The notes beneath the pieces are model-generated. The model had not been told where the DNA came from, searched no databases, and saw only the letters and a list, made by a program, of their open reading frames with translations. The position numbers and the translations under genes were made by a program. Below, in pieces: positions 1-6,942 of a DNA stretch of 15,815 bases. The DNA comes from Candidatus Njordarchaeota archaeon. GTDB lineage: Archaea; Asgardarchaeota; Njordarchaeia; Njordarchaeales; Njordarchaeaceae. Each line of letters opens with the position of its first letter. Positions within the stretch are counted from its first letter, which is position 1. The stretch covers positions 1-15,815 of the forward strand of contig JAHQWF010000048.1 of NCBI GenBank assembly GCA_029856055.1. The letters are read 5' to 3'.

Positions 1-510
1 ATGTGCTAGCGTTAATCCTGCTATGCCTGCCCCAACTATAATAAAATCAAAAGAGTTTTCATAAGCAACCTTATTCATTATCCATCGCTTGACTAATCCG
101 CACACGCCGCAAGCAGGTTTTCTAACAACTTTAATGATTTCTGGTATATTTGCGCCCAAATAATCTTCAGTTTTAATCAATATATAATCTAATTTTAGAT
201 CATTAACAGCATTAATAAAAATCTCTTTACTTCTTTTCGAGTAATCTCCTATACCTAAATCTATATGAAAAGCGGCTATATCTATAAGTAATTCACTTTT
301 GACTCTATTAAGAGCGTATAGTAGAGCCATTGAGTCTTTCCCGCCAGACACCGCAATTAAGACTTTTCCGCCTCTAAAACCAGCTTTTTTAAGAGTTCTG
401 ATAATCATGCGTTCATAATACTCTATGAAGTGTTTTTGACAGAATCTAACTCCAGCACGTTTAATAAAAATGATAGCCTCTTCTCCGCATACACTACATC
501 GCTTATTCAT
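1..510 (-). CDS. PP-loop ATPase, TtuA/NcsA-like tRNA thiolation family (3' end outside window)
   Basis: Start ATG at 510, preceded by GGAGATC six bases upstream; 170 codons are visible and the frame runs off the left edge. The N-terminus has a zinc-finger pattern (Cys5-x2-Cys8, then Cys24-x2-His27). The PP-loop SGGKDS is at residues 55-60, and PACGVCGLVKR at 132-142 supplies the Cys134/Cys137 pair that in TtuA binds an FeS cluster. These are hallmarks of the archaeal tRNA 2-thiouridine (or cytidine) thiolase family: adenylation of a tRNA base followed by sulfur insertion. Odd point: where the family has GHNxDD, this protein reads GAGIAG (160-165), so the second Asp, believed catalytic in TtuA, is Gly165. 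It follows the TatD-family gene by 14 bases, so they are probably co-transcribed. Membership in the PP-loop family is clear; activity as a thiolase is uncertain. Confidence 0.8.
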   Translation of the reverse strand, partial: MNKRCSVCGEEAIIFIKRAGVRFCQKHFIEYYERMIIRTLKKAGFRGGKVLIAVSGGKDSMALLYALNRVKSELLIDIAAFHIDLGIGDYSKRSKEIFINAVNDLKLDYILIKTEDYLGANIPEIIKVVRKPACGVCGLVKRWIMNKVAYENSFDFIIVGAGIAGLTLAH

Positions 511-524
511 GCTGATCTCCAAGT

Positions 525-1244
525 CTAAATATCAAATATTTTTTCAAAATTTCTGTAAACTATCTCTACTGCTTCCTTTCGCTCTAAACCCTTTATTTCC
601 GCGATTATATCAATGGATTCAGATATCATTTCAGGCGATAAGTTATAGCCCTTGTATAAATAAGGACCATCGCTTTCTGTAAGAATCATTTCTATAGGTG
701 CTTTCTCTAGAACTTTCTTATGTTTTTTCTGAAATTTAACTGATGGGTTGATTGATATAAAATATCCTGCGTCATTTATATCTTTCAACAAGTTTATTGG
801 ACCAGTATACCAATGAAAAATAGCTTTACTGATATCATATCTTCTCAATAGCTCGAGGACTTCTCGCCAAGTATCAACACTATGGAGATTAAAAACAGTG
901 TCTTCTTCAGAACCTATCTCTAGAAATTTCCTAAATATATCCCTCTGTTTTTCAATAGTCTTAGGAACGAATCTAGTATCTAATCCTACCTCCCCTATAC
1001 ATTTAATATTCCTAGACAATCTGAAAACTTCATCTATCCCATCTTCAGACAATTTATCTACATACCAAGGATGTAACCCTACGCATGGAATGAAATTGTT
1101 TAATTCTTTGCTATATTCGAGAATTTTCAGACTAGATTTCAGATCTACACTTACCCCCACTATAATCATCTTAAACTTATAAATGAACTCTCTGAGCCTA
1201 TGTATTGAATATTCATCTGCATGACAATGAACATCAACGAGCAT
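525..1244 (-). CDS. TatD-family metal-dependent hydrolase (putative DNase)
   Basis: 239 residues, slightly shorter than the usual 250-260 of TatD proteins but complete. Metal ligands expected of this amidohydrolase-type TIM barrel are in order: HCH with His6 and His8, Glu85 in CIGEVGLD, His121 in FNLHS, His144 in IFHWYTG, and Asp192 in LTESDGPY. GLHPW at 56-60 is also typical. TatD enzymes are cytoplasmic Mg-dependent 3'-5' exonucleases or DNA repair nucleases; the substrate of the archaeal members is not established. The start ATG at 1244 has a strong GAGGTG eight bases upstream (1253-1258). It is first in a likely two-gene operon with the PP-loop ATPase gene, and is divergent from the NDK gene. 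Confidence 0.87.
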   Translation of the reverse strand: MLVDVHCHADEYSIHRLREFIYKFKMIIVGVSVDLKSSLKILEYSKELNNFIPCVGLHPWYVDKLSEDGIDEVFRLSRNIKCIGEVGLDTRFVPKTIEKQRDIFRKFLEIGSEEDTVFNLHSVDTWREVLELLRRYDISKAIFHWYTGPINLLKDINDAGYFISINPSVKFQKKHKKVLEKAPIEMILTESDGPYLYKGYNLSPEMISESIDIIAEIKGLERKEAVEIVYRNFEKIFDI

Positions 1245-1328
1245 AAAAAGAGCACCTCTACGTATATAATATATTGTTTAAATATCGATATTATTTCTGA
1301 TTAAAAAGATTTCAAAAGCGGGATCGAT
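1245..1328. promoter_or_regulatory. Divergent promoter region between tatD-like and ndk-like genes
   Basis: An 84-base AT-rich spacer between two divergent starts. TATTTAAA-type sequence at about 1277-1286 can be read as a TATA box on either strand. On the plus strand it lies about 45 bases before the NDK ATG; on the minus strand about 35 bases before the TatD ATG. The minus gene has GAGGTG at 1253-1258; the plus gene has a weaker GGGATC at 1320-1325. No operator-like palindrome stands out. Start sites are inferred from spacing only. Confidence 0.4.
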
Positions 1329-2045
1329 ATGAACGAAGTGAAAATGGTATTTTTCCTAAAACCAGACGCAGTTATAAGAAGGTATGTTGGGGCTAGGACG
1401 CTGAAAACATTACTAGATAAGGTAGATGGAATAGAATTTTTAACATTTCTTAAAATTGAACCAGAAAAAGATTTTCTAGCTAATCAACACTACGTAGAAC
1501 ATAAAGGTAAATTCTTTTTCGATTGGCTTGTCGATTTCACAACTGTCGCACCAATATATTTTATGATGATAAAGGCAACGCCTGAGAAAATAGAAGAAAC
1601 CAGGAGAATACTTGGACCAACGCTCGTTCAAAAAGCAGCTGAAGAAGCTCCAGAAAGCATAAGGGGACGATATGGTATATACGGTGGAGTAAATGTTGCT
1701 CATGCCTCTGACTCAGAGAAAAGTGCTATTAGAGAAAGCAATATTTGGGAGCAATACTTATTAAATGTATATGGAAGCAAACTGTATGAGAAATCACCAG
1801 AGAATATAAGGAAAGATATAGAGAGATATGTATCGCAATATATAGACTACCCTATCATAGATAACTTGAGGTATATTGAGTTATCAGTCAGACTTGAGAA
1901 AAATCCTTCTTTGAGAACGGAGATAAAACAAAAGTTTATAGAATTATTAGCAAAAGAAACATCAGAGGATTTCTTAAGGAGCCCAAATAAAGTAGTAGAG
2001 AAACTAGCTGAAATACTGGTTAAAAATGCATTACTCAGAAAATAA
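1329..2045 (+). CDS. ndk: Nucleoside diphosphate kinase with C-terminal extension
   Basis: Transfers the gamma-phosphate between nucleoside triphosphates and diphosphates through a phosphohistidine. The NDK core occupies residues 1-147. Lys11 is in LKPDA, His54-Tyr55 match the human HY pair, Arg92 and Thr98 are in TRRILGPT, Arg112 is in SIRGRYG, and NVAHASDS at 122-129 carries the catalytic His125 with Asn122; Glu136 follows. A three-residue insertion lies before IRG, and the usual EGxNVV segment is replaced by KATPEKIEE. Archaeal NDKs are usually about 140-160 residues; here about 90 more residues, charged and probably helical, follow the core (roughly 148-238). No homology for the extension is recognised. 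It ends eight bases before the end of the convergent helicase gene. NDK assignment is firm; any special role of the tail is unknown. Confidence 0.85.
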   Translation: MNEVKMVFFLKPDAVIRRYVGARTLKTLLDKVDGIEFLTFLKIEPEKDFLANQHYVEHKGKFFFDWLVDFTTVAPIYFMMIKATPEKIEETRRILGPTLVQKAAEEAPESIRGRYGIYGGVNVAHASDSEKSAIRESNIWEQYLLNVYGSKLYEKSPENIRKDIERYVSQYIDYPIIDNLRYIELSVRLEKNPSLRTEIKQKFIELLAKETSEDFLRSPNKVVEKLAEILVKNALLRK

Positions 2046-2053
2046 CCAATTAG

Positions 2054-3979
2054 CTAAAAAAAATTTCTTATTATTTCAGCTAGCTCTTCCGAATTAATAA
2101 ATGTCCTGAATCTTCTCCACCAGGGTGGGAATAATTTCCAGTAATCATACTCCCTATATCTTCTGTCGATTATAACTATTATACCCTTATCTTCTTCACT
2201 TCTAACTAATCTTCCTCCTGCTTGGATTGTTTTCCTGATGGCTGGGGAGATGATTGTCAGGAAGCGGCCTTCTCTCTCACCAAATTTCTTTGAGAAGTAT
2301 TTTTCTTGAGCTCTAATAACGTCGTTCCACTCAGGAAACGGTAATCCCACCATGACTACGGCCGCTAACAATGTCTTATCATTTATCCTATAATCTATCC
2401 CTTCCATTAATTTGCCTCCAGCTACGCAGAATATTATTGAGTCAGGATGATTTTTAAGTTCATTTAAAACATATTCAATCTCGGTCTTAGGCGTTTCAAT
2501 TATCATGTTTTTATCACGAATTCTTGTCTTAAATGTAATTATCTTTAGTAATTCATAACTTGGAAAAACAATTAGAATAGCCTTATTGTTCCTTATAGAA
2601 TCACTAATCGCTTCTATTCTATTAGCAATCATGTTGAACATCCTGTCAGTTCTCATATCATATTTTGTTGTACAAACTCTGTCTACAAGTATGAGAAGTG
2701 AATCTGGGTTAAAGGGAAATGGAATAATTAGCTCTCTTATCCTATTTTTTATGTCTATTTTTTCTTTTAGCCCCAGTACTCGCTCAAAATAATCTATCGG
2801 ATATAAACTACCAGACATAAGAACTGCGCTCAGCGCTTCATTAAATATTATTTGGGCCTCACGCGAAGGGTCTAAGAGCTGAAGAGATAAAATATAATCA
2901 GTTTTCCCTTTGTCTAACTGAATCAATTCAATAGTCGTAATGAACTCATCCAAATCTGATAATAACTTAAAATACTCAAGGAAATCACTAATCCAGATCA
3001 ACCGTGTATAAAATTCTCCACTCATCTCGATTATTTTCTCTCCAATATTTCTCAAATCTAAATAATCCTTCTTGCTGTATAAAGATGAAATGGTTTTTGG
3101 ATCGATAATCTTTGGGCTTTTAAATTTCCTACCTAATTCTCTATCACCAATCTCAGAAATTTTTTCAGATATCGTATCCAATATCTCAACTAAATACTCA
3201 CTATCCTCATAGGAAGATACATATAATTCCTTCTTGGCAGCTTCTATAGCTCTGATCGATAAAGATAAACTAAGAGCATTTATTATATAATCTGGCAAAT
3301 TATGTGCTTCATCTATAAGAATATAAATAGATTTCAGTGTTTCATTAATAGTTGAAAGGAATTTTTCTCTAACATCTGGATTAAATATGTAACTATAGCT
3401 TCCGATTACAATATCAGCTTGTGGAGCTAGATATCTAGCTATCTCGTATGGACATACACCATATTTACTAGCTTTATTAACTATGTTTAGATACGATGCG
3501 CCTGTAATTAATACTTCTTGGGCCGCTTGCACCAACCTATCTGATGGCATCCCGCTGTCATAACTTTTCCTAAAAAATGAGCATTTTTGTTTTCTCTTCA
3601 GTACTTCACAAGCCTTCAGGAATGCGTGATATGGAAGTCCTTTTATTTTCTCGCTCCTTAAAGCTATCAAGCACATATCTTTCTTAGACCTAAATGTGAC
3701 ATAATTAATGCTCAAATTCTTTTTTCTTTTAATTCTCTCTGTCTCTTTGACATACATAAACATCTGGCTTTTAGTTCTTGTAAGAATAACTAACTTAGCA
3801 TCAGGATTTTGCTCTTTGAAGCTTAGATAGCTCACTAGTGCAGCAATTGTTTTACCTATACCCGTGGGGGCATGAAGTAGGCCTATTGCTCTCTCCTTTA
3901 ATACTTCTTTAATAAAATTAATCGATTCTAGCTGTCCTTTTCTATAATATCTGTATGGAAAATAAACATCAATGCTCAA
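2054..3979 (-). CDS. XPD/Rad3-like FeS superfamily 2 DNA helicase
   Basis: 641 residues, a normal size for archaeal XPD. Motif I is APTGIGKT (37-44, Lys43). Four cysteines of the FeS domain are Cys103, Cys124, Cys133 and Cys176, the last in the typical CPYEIAR context just before ADIVIGSYSYIFNP. Motif II is DEAH at 223-226, AVLMSGSLYP at 386-394 is the motif III/IV region, GGKLMEGIDY (521-530) is motif V and QAGGRLVRSEEDKG (586-599) is motif VI. The family unwinds DNA 5'-3' in nucleotide excision repair and related processes. The only plausible start is TTG at 3979; there is no Shine-Dalgarno, but a TATA-like box lies about 35 bases upstream, which suggests a leaderless or very short-leader message. 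A DinG-type relative is the alternative, but the CPY and motif VI context favours XPD. Confidence 0.9.
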   Translation of the reverse strand: MSIDVYFPYRYYRKGQLESINFIKEVLKERAIGLLHAPTGIGKTIAALVSYLSFKEQNPDAKLVILTRTKSQMFMYVKETERIKRKKNLSINYVTFRSKKDMCLIALRSEKIKGLPYHAFLKACEVLKRKQKCSFFRKSYDSGMPSDRLVQAAQEVLITGASYLNIVNKASKYGVCPYEIARYLAPQADIVIGSYSYIFNPDVREKFLSTINETLKSIYILIDEAHNLPDYIINALSLSLSIRAIEAAKKELYVSSYEDSEYLVEILDTISEKISEIGDRELGRKFKSPKIIDPKTISSLYSKKDYLDLRNIGEKIIEMSGEFYTRLIWISDFLEYFKLLSDLDEFITTIELIQLDKGKTDYILSLQLLDPSREAQIIFNEALSAVLMSGSLYPIDYFERVLGLKEKIDIKNRIRELIIPFPFNPDSLLILVDRVCTTKYDMRTDRMFNMIANRIEAISDSIRNNKAILIVFPSYELLKIITFKTRIRDKNMIIETPKTEIEYVLNELKNHPDSIIFCVAGGKLMEGIDYRINDKTLLAAVVMVGLPFPEWNDVIRAQEKYFSKKFGEREGRFLTIISPAIRKTIQAGGRLVRSEEDKGIIVIIDRRYREYDYWKLFPPWWRRFRTFINSEELAEIIRNFF

Positions 3980-4008
3980 TTCTAAACACAGGTATGATCG
4001 ATCCGAAG

Positions 4009-4018
4009 CTTAAAAAGT
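4009..4018 (-). promoter_or_regulatory. TATA-like box for the XPD-like gene
   Basis: On the minus strand this reads as an ACTTTTTAAG-type box, a common archaeal TATA form. At the usual 26-base spacing transcription would start near 3987, about eight bases before the TTG start of the helicase gene, leaving no room for a Shine-Dalgarno site. The box sits within T-rich DNA just past the end of the upstream M20 peptidase gene, so termination of that gene and initiation of this one probably overlap within 4019-4066. Confidence 0.45.
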
Positions 4019-4066
4019 ATTAAAATACTAAAAATAAATTTCATTTAACGATTAATAAAATATAAC

Positions 4067-5293
4067 TTATGATGAGAAGAATTTCTCGACGAAATCTACA
4101 TAAATCTCAGAAAATTTCAGTACATCTTCAATATATATGAATTCGTTATCAGTATGAGCTACTTCCAGATAACCAGGACCAAAATTCACTGTAGGAATGT
4201 TACTAAATCTAAAGAATCTTGCATCAGAGGTAGCTGACATACATATGTACTTAGGCAAATAACCTAAATGTTTTTGCACAGCACTTTTTAATGCTTTAAC
4301 GATTTCTGTATCGATAGGTGTATAGCTAGGCTCTGTCCTATTAATTATCTCTACATCAAAATCATCCCTCGACACAATCTCTTGCTTGACTATCTCGAAT
4401 GCTATTTCAGATGTGGCGCCGATCGGAATCCTCATATCTATTTGTGCTTCGCACCTATCAGGAACTATATTTGCTTTCTCACCACCCCTTATTACACCAA
4501 CATTAAAAGTAAATTTATCCAGTACTTCCTCTAGACCATTTTTTATGCTTTTTAGCCAAGCTTTGCCATTTTCAATAAGTTCTTTAGCATCAGTCGGTAT
4601 CATAATGTCTCTCGGTATTACTTCTGGGAATTTATTGATTAATCTAATTAGCTTTCTGATAGCATTTTCCCCAAGTATTGGTAAGCTACCATGAGCAGTT
4701 TTTCCTTTAGAAACTAATTTAAACCACAATATGCCTTTCTCTCCACCAACAATAGAATACTTCCGTTTATTTAAGTTACCAGTCGGTTCTGCTACAAGGC
4801 AAGAATCTCCATTTATATAATTTTTCTCAAGAAGATATCTAGCTCCATAATCACCTCCAGTTTCTTCATCAGCCACAATACTAAGGATCAAATTTCCTGG
4901 CGGATCATCGATATAGGCTAAAAAAGAGTAAAGAAGTGCGATTACTCCGCTTTTCATGTCGCTAGCTCCACGTCCATATATTTTATTACCCTTAACTACG
5001 CCTTCAAATGGGTCGAATTTCCAATTAGGGCTTACAGGCACTACATCTATGTGACCATTAAGTATAAGGGACTTGGTATGATTACGCCCTATTTCAGCTA
5101 CGAGACTTTGTTTTCCTTCTACTGGCTCAATAATCCTATAGTTTACCCCATATTCTTCTAGAATTCTACATATCTTGGAAATTCCTTCTCTAGTGTCTCC
5201 CGGAGGATTAATTGTTTTAGCTTTAATTAGTTCAATGAGGTTTGAAATTATTTCTTCACGCTTATTCCTAATAAAATAAACTTTATCTACCAT
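4067..5293 (-). CDS. M20 family metallopeptidase, ArgE/DapE type
   Basis: 408 residues from ATG 5293; a TTG at 5302 directly after the pyrB stop would add three residues. All di-zinc ligands of the M20 family are present (numbered from this ATG): His81 in NGHIDVVP, Asp112 in GRGASDMKSG, the catalytic Glu143/Glu144 pair in ADEETGG, Glu169 in AEPTG and His380 in VAHTDNE. The central lid/dimerisation domain spans about 180-290 (KGKTAHGSLP, GEKANIVPD). Such enzymes hydrolyse N-acylated amino acids or dipeptides (N-acetylornithine, N-succinyl-diaminopimelate, carnosine-like substrates); the substrate cannot be read from sequence. The gene follows pyrB by nine bases and is surely co-transcribed, which hints at arginine, lysine or carbamoyl-compound metabolism, but this is inference. 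Confidence 0.87.
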   Translation of the reverse strand: MVDKVYFIRNKREEIISNLIELIKAKTINPPGDTREGISKICRILEEYGVNYRIIEPVEGKQSLVAEIGRNHTKSLILNGHIDVVPVSPNWKFDPFEGVVKGNKIYGRGASDMKSGVIALLYSFLAYIDDPPGNLILSIVADEETGGDYGARYLLEKNYINGDSCLVAEPTGNLNKRKYSIVGGEKGILWFKLVSKGKTAHGSLPILGENAIRKLIRLINKFPEVIPRDIMIPTDAKELIENGKAWLKSIKNGLEEVLDKFTFNVGVIRGGEKANIVPDRCEAQIDMRIPIGATSEIAFEIVKQEIVSRDDFDVEIINRTEPSYTPIDTEIVKALKSAVQKHLGYLPKYICMSATSDARFFRFSNIPTVNFGPGYLEVAHTDNEFIYIEDVLKFSEIYVDFVEKFFSS

Positions 5294-5302
5294 TTTTATC
5301 AA

Positions 5303-6235
5303 CTATAAATCTGGTTTGACGCCGAATATTAATAGTAACAATGCCATTCTTACAGGTACGCCGTAATATGCTTGTTTAAAATAAGCTGCATATTTAGTTT
5401 CATCAAGCTTTGGATCTATCTCATCTAATTTTGGCAAAGGATGAAGTATTTTTAGATCTGGTTTAGCATTCTTTAGGATTGAAGTAGTAACTCTATAACT
5501 ACCTCTAACCTTCTCGTATTCTACTGGGTCAGGAAACCTCTCTTTTTGAATTCTAGTCACATATAATACGTCTAATTCATCAATTATCTCAGTTATATCC
5601 GTGTATTCCTCAAAAGTAATACCCGATTTAACCAAGTAATCGCGTGTTTCTGACCTTACTTTAAGAATACTAGGTGAAATTAAGTAGATTTTCTTTGGAT
5701 TGAAACGTGTTAAAGCAAGAAGAAATGAATTTGCTGTTCTGGCATACTTTAAATCGCCCAAAACTCCATATATCAAACCATCGATACTTCCTTTTAATCT
5801 TTTAACAGTAAATAGATCAATAAACGCTTGGGTCGGATGGTGTTGTTTTCCATCACCTCCATTTATAACGGGAGAATTAGCAATCTCGGCAGCTAACTTA
5901 GCTGCTCCCTCATATGAGTGTCTAATAACAATTATATCTGAATATGAATCAAGCATTCTAACTGTATCAATAAAGCTTTCGCCCTTCTTAATTGATACAG
6001 CTTCTTCTCCCACGAGAGTTATGACGTCTCCACCTAGTCTCTTCATTGCTGTCTCGAAGCTTAATCTTGTTCTAGTGCTTGGTTCAAAGAATGCTGAAGC
6101 CATGATTTTACCTTCCAGTATGTCTAGATTACTTACTTTTTTATCTAGTAATTTCTCGGTTAGATCAAATAACTCCTCAAAATTGTTCCTATTGAAATCA
6201 GTAATCGATATTACATCTCTATTAAAGAAAGACAT
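5303..6235 (-). CDS. pyrB: Aspartate carbamoyltransferase catalytic subunit
   Basis: Condenses carbamoyl phosphate with aspartate, the committed step of de novo pyrimidine synthesis. From ATG 6235 the protein is 310 residues and its numbering nearly matches the E. coli enzyme: STRTR at 53-57, Ser81 and Lys84 in SIKKGES, Arg105 in IRHS, HPTQ at 133-136, Arg166 in DLKYARTANS, Arg228 in VTRIQKERF, and HPLP at 265-268. All main active-site residues are present. An upstream in-frame TTG at 6274 would add 13 residues; the ATG start is preferred because VISITDF then sits at the expected N-terminal position. No pyrI regulatory-subunit gene follows, although pyrB-pyrI pairs are common in archaea; an M20 peptidase gene follows instead. 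A TATA-like sequence lies at 6281-6290. Confidence 0.93.
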   Translation of the reverse strand: MSFFNRDVISITDFNRNNFEELFDLTEKLLDKKVSNLDILEGKIMASAFFEPSTRTRLSFETAMKRLGGDVITLVGEEAVSIKKGESFIDTVRMLDSYSDIIVIRHSYEGAAKLAAEIANSPVINGGDGKQHHPTQAFIDLFTVKRLKGSIDGLIYGVLGDLKYARTANSFLLALTRFNPKKIYLISPSILKVRSETRDYLVKSGITFEEYTDITEIIDELDVLYVTRIQKERFPDPVEYEKVRGSYRVTTSILKNAKPDLKILHPLPKLDEIDPKLDETKYAAYFKQAYYGVPVRMALLLLIFGVKPDL

Positions 6236-6346
6236 ATCCGACACGGAACAATATTTTATTTTAATATTCCTCAAATTCGAATTTATAATTAATAATTTAC
6301 TTGTTCTGAATCGACATATTTAAGAATGGTTTGCTATCTATTTGTG
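6236..6346. promoter_or_regulatory. Divergent promoter region between pyrB and the membrane-protein gene
   Basis: Two TATA-like boxes face opposite ways. On the minus strand AATTATAAAT (6281-6290) predicts initiation near 6260, about 25 bases before the pyrB ATG. On the plus strand ATATTTAAG (6316-6324) predicts initiation near 6346, exactly at the ATG at 6347, consistent with a leaderless transcript. The region is AT-rich and no clear operator repeat was seen. Confidence 0.45.
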
Positions 6347-6895
6347 ATGCAATATGATCAAAGGGTATTAAAAATGCAATTTAATATAGGCGACATAATT
6401 CTATACCTAATGTTTATAATTCCGATTGCCCTATGGCTTTACGTTAGGATGCGGTTCGTCTCTAAACAAAAGAAATATTGGAAAGAAATGGTTTCAAATA
6501 AAGCCGTATATGGTAAGATTATAGCTAGAGCTGTAACAGAGACGAATATTCTCGAAGAAGACTTCATAAATAAAGAGGACGCGGAAACATTTATAGAGGC
6601 GCTTAGAAAACTACCGCCTGTGGATGATGTCATAAAAACAATTTCGTTTATGAGAGGGTTCGTAAGCGCTGTCGATAAGAATCCAGAACTCTTAGAAGAT
6701 AAGGAAAAAATCCAGCGAGAAGTTGTCAGACCGCTTATGCAACAATGCTTATTCTTTCTAGCTGTAATGGATAGTGATATAAGGAAGATAGTTGAAGAGA
6801 GAGTTAAAAAAGCAGAAGAAGCGGGAGAAAACATGGAGAACTTAATAAAACCTTTATTACAAGAGGCGGTACAAATAGTGAGTATCTGGCAGTAG
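6347..6895 (+). CDS. Hypothetical single-pass membrane protein with helical cytoplasmic domain
   Basis: Not recognised. With ATG 6347 it is 182 residues. One hydrophobic helix spans about residues 15-33 (ILYLMFIIPIALWLYV) and is followed at once by a basic stretch (RMRFVSKQKKYWK), predicting an N-out, C-in anchor. The remaining 140 residues are highly charged and almost entirely helical, with no cysteine pair or nucleotide-binding motif that I can see. PPVDDVIKTISFMRG (about 88-102) and ENMENLIKPLLQEAVQIV near the end look like packed helices. Start choice: a TATA-like box at 6316-6324 places the transcript start at this ATG (leaderless); ATG 6374, preceded by AAAGGG, is an alternative giving 173 residues. 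ATG 6326 lies too close to the TATA box. It converges with the SPOUT methylase gene. Confidence 0.7.
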   Translation: MQYDQRVLKMQFNIGDIILYLMFIIPIALWLYVRMRFVSKQKKYWKEMVSNKAVYGKIIARAVTETNILEEDFINKEDAETFIEALRKLPPVDDVIKTISFMRGFVSAVDKNPELLEDKEKIQREVVRPLMQQCLFFLAVMDSDIRKIVEERVKKAEEAGENMENLIKPLLQEAVQIVSIWQ

Positions 6896-6942
6896 ATTTT
6901 TATGAATTAATTCTTTATTTTTATCGATCTATCCTTATTAAA
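6896..6942. terminator. T-rich convergent intergenic spacer
   Basis: The 47 bases between two convergent stop codons contain plus-strand T runs (for example TTCTTTATTTTTATC around 6911-6924) without a stable hairpin. Archaeal RNA polymerase terminates at such T tracts, so this probably ends the membrane-protein transcript. This is inference from composition. Confidence 0.35.

Noticed and set aside
470..682. Plus-strand open frame of 70 codons across the TatD/PP-loop junction
   Set aside because: It is antisense to two well-supported genes, has no ribosome-binding site, and its translation shows no family motif.
2925..3979. Unusual cysteine spacing in the XPD-like FeS domain
   Set aside because: Spacing of the four cysteines (21, 9 and 43 residues apart) is variable across XPD proteins, and the CPY context of the last cysteine is normal, so it is not anomalous.
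5700..6323. Plus-strand open frame of 207 codons antisense to pyrB
   Set aside because: It lies almost wholly opposite an intact pyrB with all catalytic residues; the product is Ser/Leu/Ile-rich, as expected of a reverse-complement shadow.
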